Assembly (NCBI GenBank): GCA_010279815.1
Contig: QEOQ01000180.1
Coordinates: forward strand, 667,770-731,769
Length of the DNA: 64,000 nt
Direction: 5' to 3'
Source of the DNA: Brachionus plicatilis
Lineage: Eukaryota > Rotifera > Eurotatoria > Ploima > Brachionidae
The notes under the pieces were generated by a model. It was not told the DNA's origin. It made no database searches and saw only the letters and a list, made by a program, of their open reading frames with translations. The number at the start of each line of letters is the position of its first letter. The stretch's first letter is position 1. The position numbers were made by a program, and so were the translations under genes. Shown piece by piece: positions 45,980-57,600 of this stretch.

Positions 45980-46108
45980 TCATATGCTCATACATGTTCC
46001 GTTGTAATATGGAGGATATATGCTCCTACATGATTGTTGAGAGAAGCTTAAATAAATATTATTGAGTGCAAAGATTAAAATGAAAATTATTGATTCTGTT
46101 AAAAGCAT
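45980..46108 (-). CDS. Possible small secreted peptide (42 aa)
   Basis: The ATG at 46108-46106 opens a 42-codon frame: a strongly hydrophobic N-terminus (S-I-I-F-I-L-I-F-A-L) ending near S-F-S, then a short mature part Q-Q-S-C-R-S-I-Y-P-P-Y-Y-N-G-T-C-M-S-I. Two Cys spaced 11 apart could form a disulphide loop, and N-G-T is a glycosylation sequon. It may instead be the first exon of a longer secreted protein or a chance frame. It lies divergent from nothing obvious. Confidence 0.35.
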   Translation of the reverse strand: MLLTESIIFILIFALNNIYLSFSQQSCRSIYPPYYNGTCMSI

Positions 46109-48676
46109 TTTTTTAGATTTATTTTTTAAATTCTTTTGATTTAAAAAATTTAACGAAATTATTTTAACTGTTTCAAACAAAAAAAAATGTAATTAATTTT
46201 TACAAACAACATAAAAAATTGATATCTTTTTTTTATAACTCAATTTTTTTTTAAATTTAATTTTGAGCCTTTTCAATGCAATTTTCAAATTTTTTTTAAA
46301 CAAAGCTTCTTTCTTTTGTTTAAACTTTAAAACAGGTTTAAATAAAATTAAAAAAATGCTTGAAACAAAATAAACGAAACTACATTTTGTTTTTTTTACT
46401 ATTTTAAAGTTTAAACAATAATTTGCATTTTAATTTGAACTTTTTCACCTAAGTACCTCGCCTGATTTGTTGTATAGAACTGAAAAAATTAAAAAATTTA
46501 AAATAAATTTGAGTTAGAAAACTCATTCGTAAATAATTAAAACATGTTTCTTAATTTTATTCTAAAATTTATTATAAATGTCATTCAAAAAATATAAATT
46601 TTTTTTATCCAATCAAGTGAAAAATTTCAACAATGAAATGTTAAAGATAAAGTTAACGTCAAAATATTTTTTTTTGAAATTTTAACCGAAAGGAATAGTA
46701 TATTTTTTTTATTTGATTTTATTTTATAAAATTTTGATTAATCAAATATTGCTGCTTTGTTTTTTAAAATCTTCGGATAAAACAATTTCCCAAATTAGTT
46801 CTTTATCTATTTTTATATTTTATGTTTGTGAATAAATAAGCCACGAAATTAAGGTCTATATTTTCGAATATATGAAAATTTTTTCAATTTATTTTTGGTT
46901 TTTAAATAATAAAAAGAAGAAGAGCGCAAAACTCATTTATAAATTAATAGGATTTATTTTTTTTTGTTGTATTGACGCATAATTTGATCAAAGAAAAAAG
47001 AATTCATTTTTTTTTCATTAAAAAAAATGTATTTTTGAATTAGCATGAAGAGGGAACATTAAATTAAGAATTTATTGAATGAGTTATTGTTTAATTTAAA
47101 AATTCAATTAAAATCTTTCAAAAAAAACTGAATTTTTTTAAAACTTTATCTTTTAAGCAATTTCTTAATCATAAAATCATTGGCAAAAAATATATATAGA
47201 TAATCAAAATTGTTTGAAATAAATAAGAGAATGAAATAATTTATTCAGAATCTTTAAAAATGTCCAACAATTTTCATAATTTTATTTTTAAAATTACATT
47301 GAAATTATAAAAAAACAATCAACACAAAAACTTAAACTGAAAAATTGCTTTTTTAATTTGATTTTAAGTTAAAAATATCTCATAAATAAATAATAAAGCA
47401 TAAAATAAACAAATTTTCAAAAAAAATTACAGTAAAAAGCGAAGAACAGAATCAACAGACATATACGCACGATTCACCTGGCGTAAATGCAACATTATAA
47501 ATTACTGGGAATTCTTAAATAAGAGATTCAAATAAGACTGGAAACCAAAATTAATGACAAGTCAATATTTTTAATTTTTTAAAGGATCATTTCATTTCAA
47601 ATGAAGAAGAAAAAAAAATAAGTCAAATGTTCAGATACAAATATTGAAAATTATTGTCGAGTTTTTTGAGTTTTATTTTCATATATTTTTATAAACTCCA
47701 ATAAAAAAATAAAAAACGAAAAAAATTAGCTGATTTCTTTTAAAAAATTAAACATTTCTTTTTGAAAGACAGTCTGATTGACAAGTTTGTCGACTTTATC
47801 ATCTAGAAATTGAATTCGATTAAAAAAACACTTTTTATCGGCAGCAAAGACAAAATACAAACGACAAAACAAGATAAAAAGCTCAAAATTTTTTTAGCTA
47901 TGTCAAAAACTTATTAACTCAGTCCTGCTAACTTAAAATGAAATATAAAGACACATATTTTGAAACTAAATTTCATTTATCTGATACTAAGGAATAAAAA
48001 TGGCACTAAAATTCGCATTCATGATACTATTAAGAAGAAGATAAACAGTTTGATTAATATAATGATAAAAAAATTTGTTGCATATTTATTATTTAAAATC
48101 TAGAAATGAAAATTTCATTTTATTAATTTAATTTTGAATAATTAATTTCTAAGATCTACTGGATCAAAATGTTCAGTTTTTCTCAAAAATTTTACAAAAA
48201 TGTGTTGGGAAGCTCAAAAATTTCGCCGTTTGAGTTTATTTTTATATTTAAAGTTTTATAAGGAACAAAAGTAAGCCAAAGCTATCATGAATTAAAACAT
48301 CATCGAATATAATAATTGGATTATTTCAATGCATCAAAAAAAAAACAATTACGTGAAAAAATTAGCTTTATTTCTTGTATTCTTTTCTTTTTTTTTTTAT
48401 TTGATACATTAAGAAAATTAAGTATCATATATTTTTATATAATTAAAAACATGTGTTACCTTAAAAATAAAAAAAACACAACAAATAAAATTATTTTTAT
48501 ATTTAGCAGCAGAAAATGAAATTTAGTATCTTGTAAAATACATGCCAAATTGAAAGTGGAATTTTAATGTTATTACGTGCTGATTTTGTATAAAAAATAT
48601 ACATTTTTTAAATAATTAATCTAAAAAAAAAACTAAGAAAAGCTATTTGGCTGTTCTGGTTTTCGGCAACTCTTCT
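46109..48676. other. AT-rich region downstream of the AF4/FMR2 homologue
   Basis: Probably includes a 3' UTR for the gene ending at 48677. No other feature is supported. Confidence 0.5.
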
Positions 48677-51600
48677 TTAAAAGTTATTCAGTTTAAACAA
48701 CTCTAAGCCAGTCAATATGTACGCAGCGAACAATTCGACTTGTGAATCTATGTGCAGATCGCGTTGAATTTGTTGCTTAATAGTTTCTCGGAAATCTAGA
48801 GAAAAAAAATAAATTTTAGCCTCGGTAGAGTCTAAAACCTACCGCTTAAATATTTGACATCGTTAATTTGGTGCTCATTCATGTCCCAAAAATTTTGACT
48901 TCTCATATTGTACTCGGTTAGTTTAAAATACCGTTCGGAATAAGCCATTATTTTTTGAGTGCTGAGACCAATTTGATGTGGTTGCAGATTTGAACTGGAC
49001 GAGGATTCTTGTGACTGAGATTGCTGAGTGTTTTGGTTATTTTGTGTTGCGTTGTTTGAGTTAGAAGAGCCTGCCGACGAACCGACCGAACTTGCCGGCG
49101 ATGGTGGTGGTATTTCATTAGGACTCGTTTTGGTGCCACTATTTGTATGAGGTTGCTGCGCTAATGAATTCACCTGATTCATTTGGCTTATGGCTTGCTT
49201 ACTGTAATGATCTTTGAGTGGCTCTCTTATCAAATTCAACTCTTTGAGACTCATTAACCATAACCACCGGTTTATGAACGCTTCCATCCAATTCCTGGCA
49301 AACAAATAATTAATTTTATTTTTTGCGAAAGCTATTAATTTTTAAGTTTAAGTGACTTTTTCAAATAAATCTTTTGATAACTTAAAAATCAGATATATAA
49401 ATTTATTTTTCATTTTATTTAAGTTTCAAGATTATAAAAGCTATTTTTTTTGAGCGATTAGGTTTAAAAATAAAAGAGGGTTATTTTTTTAAATTGTTTT
49501 AAAAAATTTAAAAATATTTTCATTTTTTTTCCATAAAACTATGTTATATTAAATTTAAAATTTTTTTATCTTTTGTTCTCTGATTTTTAATTCCAATAAT
49601 TAATTAAGAAAAGAAATAATTAAATTCAAGAAAAAAAAGAGACTATTATAATGATTTTTTCTTATTTATTAAATCGATGTAATTTTGCAGGGTGATTTAA
49701 TTTTTATCTTCCAAAAGTTTATCAGCAATTTGATAGAAATTTTTGAATTTTTATTCAAAAATTTAAATGAGTTAAAATGAGTTAAAATACCGCATCTTAT
49801 AAGCCGAGTTGTTTAAAAGTCACAAGTCTCAAGTCAAGTCCAAGTCCGACCAAAGACTTTAAGTCTTGACTTGAAAAAAAAAAAAAAGTCCGGACTTGGA
49901 CTTTTTTTGTGACTTTTAAACAACTCTGCTTATAAGTAAAAAGACTTTGAAAAAAATATTAAAAATTTTTATTTTTTTTGAAAAAACTTAGGACTTATTG
50001 CCACAAGTCTGAAAATATCCATTGTTTTAATTTAAAAAATAGCCATAAATTTTTAGATTGAGAGCCGCATTAAATCAAAGATTTAAATAACTAATGCAGC
50101 ATTTATAATTTTTTTTAAATTTTGATTGTTAATGTTGCATTCTTTTTTAAAAGTATTGAGAATAAAAGAACGAAATAAAAAACATTTCTAGGCTTACTTC
50201 TGATATTTAATATTTAAATATTCTAGGTATTAGAAATCTTAAAATGTCAACCAAAATAATTGAAGGAGAATATTTTTAAATTTTTATTAAAATTCCATAC
50301 ACACAAATTTACAAATTACTAATTGATATTGAAGTAAACAAATTATAGATATCAATCTTAAAAAAATATGCTAAATATCTAATTTAAATCAAACTTTTTT
50401 TAATTAATTTTGAAGTCTATTTAAAAATGTCAAGTTTAAATTTAATTCTGATTTAATTGATTTTTCCTTTGTTAATTTTAAATTCTATTTAAATTTGAAT
50501 ATTAACAATCAGAAGATGCAAAATTTTACATTATTAATACACTTCTTTAAATATTTTCAAATCAAATTAAAAAAAAATCCTTGAATTAAACTTATATGAA
50601 ATTTACTTGTTTAATTTTCAACATTTAAACTTTTATCAATGCTTTCAGTTCATTATATAGATCATTCTGACTTTTTTGAATACTTTTATTCCTAAGTCTA
50701 AGACCAGAAAGATAAAAATCTTATTAAACTCTCGAATTAATTAAAGACTTCATTTTAACAATTAGAATAAAAAGAAATCATTCTTTTTCATAAGGTTGGT
50801 CTAAAGTCGAAAGCTTTAATGCTTAAATAGAAAATTGACTGTTTTATTTGAAATCCGAAAAATTTGACTTAAAGGTTCTTATTTAAAAAACTTTCTCTCT
50901 ATTTCTTGTTATTCAATTAAAAAATAACATTGTAAATTTTCACTCAAAATTTCCAAAAGCAAAAGTAAAAAATGTTAAAACTCTTGTTTCAATAATCCAG
51001 AACTTTCGAATGTAACAAAATGAAAAAAATTGAATTTTACATTAATAAATATTAAAAACTAAACTCTTTTCCATTTTAAACTCCTTTTTGGATATTTTTA
51101 TATTTTTTATTTTTATCATATTTGTATGACCATAAAAACCAAATTGTTTCCTTTTTGTATTCGTAATTTAGTAAGAAAATTCACAAAGCAAAAAAAAACG
51201 AATTCATACGATTTTATCCATTAAAACCAATGTGAAGTTTGGAACTTTCTTTTAATTTTTCTTAGATGCCATTTTGCTAAAAAATCCCATTATCAATCGG
51301 ATATTTTCTTTACATAATTATTGATTTCAATTAATTCTATTAAATAAGTGGCAAGATTTACCTGAAAATACTATAAAATAAAAAAAGCTAATTAAACTTA
51401 ATTTATATTTTTATTTAGGAAATAATTTATGGGTAGACCCTCATGGAAAGAAAAATTGATAATTTAACTTAATGAACAAAAAGAATAAAACTTATTTTAA
51501 TCTTAAATGTATTCAGAAAAAAATAGACAAAATAAAGTGTTAAAATTTAAAAAAAAAAAATTTGAAAAACATTTGAAAAAAACATTTGAAAAATTAAAAT

Positions 51601-54600
51601 TTTTTAAATGTTTTTTTTATTTAATTTTTTTAATGATTAAATGGACTCATTCATCCTTGTCTAGATTTTGACCTATGGTATTTTTTGATTGAGGAGAAAT
51701 ACTGCATTTAAATTAGGAATTTTTATTTAATTTTTTCGTATTTTTGGATTTAAAATTAGTATAAAAATCACAAACACTTACGAAAGAACTCGAAATTTTT
51801 TAATAAACATTTCATTGTCAATTGGTTTAACAAGCATTTGATTTAGATATCTAAAACAAAAATTTTTTTTTTCAAAACTCGAATTAAAAAAGAAAGCCAC
51901 AATACTGACCTTAGTAACTCATAAGTATCTTTGAGCAAATCGAATGAAGATTTATTCGATGTAGAACTACTCGAACTAGTTTTTTTAAGACGATACTGGG
52001 CAATAGCACACAGACTAAAATAGCACACTGCTTCCATGTAACATATAGTTTTTTTGAGTTTATCTTTTTCGTGGTCGGCTTCGTGCTTTTTTTGCTTACC
52101 ACGCTGGTGTAACACTTGTTCTTCAAGAGTTCTACAATTAAAAAAAAATAAAAATTTTTAAATATCAAAAAAAATAAAAAATTTTAAAATTCAAAAAAAA
52201 TAAAAATTTTAAAATATCAAAAACAATAAATATTTTTGAATATTTAAAAAAATTCAGATTTTAAAATATTCAAAAAAAATTTTTTCAAATATTTAAAAAA
52301 AAATAAAAATTTTTTACGTGTTTAAAAAGTCGAATGTTTTGCTAAATTTAGCCGGACTTTTCTTTTCAATTTTGGAATTTTTGACCGAATTCTTTGGCTC
52401 CGTGTTTGTTAGTTTAGCATTTTGCTTGGCCACCAACATTTTGGCATCAGTTTCGCGACTCGATTTGTCCACCATAGGTGACTTATTCACATTTTGAGTT
52501 TTGACTACTGGTTTCACCGAGTTCGTCGAACTTTGTTCGGCGGAAGATAGCTTCTGTTTTTTAGATGTATTACTCAAATCCTGGTCCTCATTAAGAATAC
52601 TAGTTCTCTTAACCGATTGACCATTAGATGTGCTTTTGTAGCTCACACTTTCTTTTCTAGACTCCTTTGAGTCCGAGTCCACTTTGCTCTTGTTCGAACT
52701 TGACTTGGCCTTGGGCTCGGACCGACTAGACTTGGTGTCACGATCGCGTGACGATTTATCCTTGTAATCGCTGCTGCCTCTCGACGACGACGAAGACACA
52801 GAGCTTCGCTTGTAGTCTTTGTAGTGAGAGGAGCTGCGTTTGGGCGACGAGCTGCGCTCTTTTTCTCTAGACCTGTCTCTAGATCTGTCCCTGGGGCTTT
52901 CTTTGTCTCTAGGCCTAGGCTTTTCCACTAGCTTCTTGTCATTTTCACTCGGCACCTCACTCGTTTGCTCTGGCGGCGCCAAATTCATGTTCAGTATTTT
53001 GATCAAATCGAGCTCAATGCTGACTATTAGCTTGGGCCGGCCGTCTGCCGAATACTGAATTTGATCTGCCACATTTGAACTGGTCGCGCCATTCGCACCA
53101 ATCAGTCCATTTTCCTCCAAATTCATTTGGTTCACTATTTGGTTAGTCAATGGCGAACTTGGTCTAATGCGCGCCAAATCACTTTTTGCTATTTTTTTCA
53201 GCAACTTCAACGAGTCCTCTCTTTCCAGGTCCAGTTTGTCCAGCAAATCCCCAGAGCTGTCAATCGCACTGTCTTGGATGTCATTCTTTAGTTTTTTATT
53301 AGTGGCGTCTGGCTTAGGCTCTGCGCTCTCAATACTGTTTTGGTCATTCAAAGAGCGTTTTTTGTTCACCTCTGGCGAAAATATGTTTTTCACTTCCTCG
53401 TCATTTTCGTCCTTTGACTCTTTATCATTGCTCTTTTCCACTCTCACTCCTCTCTCTTCTCTCTCTTCTTTCCCTTCTTTCACTTCTTCCACTTCTTCCA
53501 CTTCTTTCCATTCTTTCACTTCTTTCAATTCTTTCACTTCTTTCAATTCTTTCACTTCTTTCAATTCTTTCACTTCTTTCACTTCTTTCCAATCTTTCCC
53601 ATCTTTCCATTCTTTTCCTTCTTTCCCATCTTTCCCATCTTTCCATTCTTTTCCTTCTTTCCCATCTTTCCATTCTTTTCCTTCTTTCCCATCTTTCCCA
53701 TCTTTCCATTCTTTTCCTTCTTTCCCATCTTTCCATTCTTTTCCTTCTTTCCCATTTTTCCCATCTTTCCCTTCTTTCCATTCTTTCTCGTCTTTCCATT
53801 CTTTTCCTTCTTTCCCTTCATTTTCTTCTTTGTCTTCATCTTTTTGGATCTTGTTCTCAATAAGATCCATGAACGACTTTGGCTTTGAGTCATCGTTGAG
53901 ATTGGGCACAAAGCCGGCACTTAGTGGCTGATTGAGCGATTGGACCGGGGATGGTGTGCTATGGTGTTTGTTTGACTGAAGTTTTAGACAAGGCTTGGAC
54001 GGCTCAGAGCTGAATGGAAGTGACTTAGAATCGTTAAGCAAAGTGTCGTCAAGATTGGAGTTGTCCAAATTTGAGCTTAGATTGAGCGAGTTGTTGTTGT
54101 TGTTGAGGTCGGACTTGGCAGCAGAGTCATCGGTTGGCTTGATAGCGCGAAATCCAAGTGAGTAGAGATTTTTTACATTTTGGTTGCTGGCGTTTGAGTC
54201 GTCGCTTATTTCGTCATCGGACAAAGTGAATGTGATTGACGAGGACTGCGACGAGCTTTTGGCGCTTTGGTCAGCTTTTTTGGAGTCGGGTGTCGACGGC
54301 AACATTGGTGACGTTGTTTTGGATGAGGATTTTTTGTTTGGCGAGTTGATATTTTCGATTATTTCCTCTAGGGTTATGTTGTTCGAGTCCTCTTGGGCTT
54401 CTTCTTCATTGTTGCTGTCGTTTGGGTCGCGTTGAGGCGGTCTTTCGGTGCTAGGCGGTGGCACAGGCGGCGTTACCGATGGCCGATTGAGCGCTGGCTT
54501 GGGCTCCAAGACCGGCCTGGCTTCGGGTGTCGTTCTCTGCACTGGTCTTGGCAGTTGAGCATTTTTAATTGGAAACATGGTTTTTTGGGCGCTTATTATT

Positions 54601-57600
54601 TTGTTAGGCAGCTTGATTAGAGGAGGGTTGGTAAGGTCTATGTCGGTGGTGATGGGCAATAGGTTTTTGGCTTTTTTTGCCGAGTCGTGTGAGGACGCCG
54701 AGGACTCTTCGTCGCTCGAGGACGACGAAGAAGACGAGCTAGATGAGTCGTCTTCGTCGGACGAGGACGAGCCTGACGATGAGGAGTCGTCATCGGACGA
54801 GGACGAAGATGACGATGACGAGGACTCGTCGGACGAAGACGCGCTCTTTACCGGTGCCGGGTTCGTCTCGATTGGTTTTATGTTGTGCACATCGCTCGAG
54901 CGTTCATTCTCTAGTTCACTTTCGATGTCGTTGGCGTCAAATAGATCATTTATTGCTTTCAGGGAATTTTCCGGAGGTTTTGTTGGTGTTTTTTCCGCTT
55001 TGGCTTTGGGTTTCATTCGCGGTTTTACTGCTCGCCGAGAGCTTTTGTCATCGTCCTCATCGTCGGTCAATTGAAAGTTACGTTCATTCGGCCTTTATTG
55101 TACAAAATAATTATTTTATTTGCTTTTTGTTAGTTAATTAAATTTTTTTTTTGCTGGCTTAATTATAAATAACTGGAGGCTTTTAGGCTCGAATCATTCT
55201 ATTTTTAAATATTAATTTTTTTTTGAATCTTAATAAAATGAACTGTAAAAAAAAATAATTTTTTTAAAATTTTTTTTCTGTAGATTAGAAAAATTGCACT
55301 TTTTTAGTATATTTAAATTTTTGATCCCCTCCACAAAAAAATTTGATCCCAAAATTTTTTTTTCGAATTTAGGACTTGGTGAATTTTGGTACAAAAACAA
55401 TAACAAAATTATAAAAATGCCAAATCTTAAGTTCTGAAGGAACAAAACATGTTCTGTAAATTGTAGCAACTGATACATCATCTTAACCACCACTTAAAGT
55501 TGAGTTGGATTTTTAATGAAATTTAATATCCCGAATTCAAAATTTTCTGAATTTTGCAGATTTATAGCAGAGTTTTGCAGAATCAGTATGTTGGTTGTAC
55601 TAAGGATGTATCAGTTGTTACAGATGTTACAAATCATCAATTGGTTCTTCAGAATTTAAGCTTTGAAATTTGTTTGTACTAAATTTCGCAATGGGGTATT
55701 TAGCTCCATATTTTCTACATGTTGTAACAATTTAATGGTGAACGTTCAATTCAAAGATTTTTTTCATAGAATAATTATTTAATAGAATTTTTTTCAGAAT
55801 AACAATCTCTCTTAATTTTTTATTGAGAATTAATTGACAAAATATATGAAATTTTCCTTAAATCTAAAAAACAACTTTAATTTTATTCAATCAAAATTTG
55901 GATTTTTTTAAATACATTTATATAAAATTTGTTTAATAATATCAACAAAAAAAGAATTTATGAGTATATTTCTATGAAATATTTTTCTATCAAAATATAT
56001 TCAAAGAATTTTGTTTTTATTTTAATTTTCTTTGAAACGATACTTCATCCAATTTGATTAAAAAATTAAAATTTTTTTTCATGACATCGAATTTTAGAGT
56101 AAAAAAATCATAAAAAAGTTAAAAACTCTGAATTTAGGCTGGAGATTTTCTTCTTTAGCTAATACAGTTTATAGCACCAATTTGGAATTTTATAAAGCAA
56201 GTTTTAAGTTTTGTTTTTTTTTTCAGTGCTAAAATTCCCCAATTCATTAAGATTCTATTAATGCGATTTATCTTTTTTTATTTTATAAAATCTTTCCAAA
56301 GTTATCTTAAGTCTCAAATTAAATTCAAAGTCCAAAGTTTAATTTTTTTTTTTAAGTTGGAGCTTGGACTTTAATTTTAGTTACTTTGAATTAAAAATTA
56401 AGTCATTGTTAAGTCAATTCAATTAATATTTAAATTTTTACCGTTCCATGCAGTATTAATCACGACCATATGAATTTTTTGCCGTCCCAGGTAGTTATTG
56501 TGGTGGCCTAGTTAAAATCAAAGGAACTAAATTTAGTGTCCAAGTCCGGACTAAGACTTGTGTTGAGACTTGCGATTTTTAAACAGCTCTGAACCTTTTT
56601 AAGATTTTAACTTTTTTTTTTATATTTTTTGCTTAAATCCAATGAATAAATGTCTGGCTTGGACATTCAAATTTATTCTCTCAAGAGTCTTAATATCTAA
56701 AATGAATATAATGCCATGAATTGAAATTAAAAGATAAAATTCAAAATCTCAATTTATTAAAATTGCTAAAAGTCGCAAATAAAAAAAAATTATCATATTT
56801 AAAAGTAAACCAGATTTATAAAATTTAATGTAAAAAAATACTTTTATGTTCATCATTGAATCAATGCTTAGTGTTATTTTTAATTATGCAATAGCCTTCA
56901 AAATTTATTAGATGCACATTAATCCATAAGATCTGGTTAAAATTTAGCATGATTTTCTGATTAAGAAATATGTTTATGCATTTTATTTTATTTAAAAAAA
57001 ATAATATAATAATAAGGGTTTCAAACGAATCGAAATTTTAAAAACAAATATAAAAATCGAATTGTGAGTTATTTTTTAATTCTCGAGAATTGTTTTAGTC
57101 ATAAAATTTTGGAGCAAATTTTTATTTTTTTGCCCTCATTTTTTAAAATTAAGTTAATGTTATAAATTATGTGATAACTTTAATTAAAAAAGAGTGGAGC
57201 TAAAAACCGGTTGTAAAAGCTGAGACCTGAGAAATTTTTGACATTTTAAAGGGAAATCTTTAATTTCGATCTCAGATTCCAATTCTGTTTTTAGAAAATA
57301 AATAAAATAAAATAAACTGAATTTGACACCTACTTGCCATACATTGTAAAAAGTGGATAATTTAAATGTCTTGATTTAAATCCACAGAGCCCATAAAAAA
57401 TTTATCCTAAATCTGAATTAAATCTTTTTGGTAAACAGTATGAAAAATTTATTTTTAACAATACTTGATTAAATCTAAAAATTATTCGTAATTTGAATAC
57501 TAAATAAATTAAAAAATTAAAGTCAAAGGTTTTTAGACTCAAGGGTTTTTTTGTTGGTGGTTAAACAAAAATCGGGCATTCTAAAAGTTAAAAATAAGGC

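Noticed and set aside
52840..55141. Long plus-strand and minus-strand frames overlapping AF4/FMR2 exon 3, up to 254 codons
   Set aside because: These are antisense or frame-shifted readings of the Ser-rich and polypurine repeats; only the frame that splices into the conserved C-terminal domain is real.
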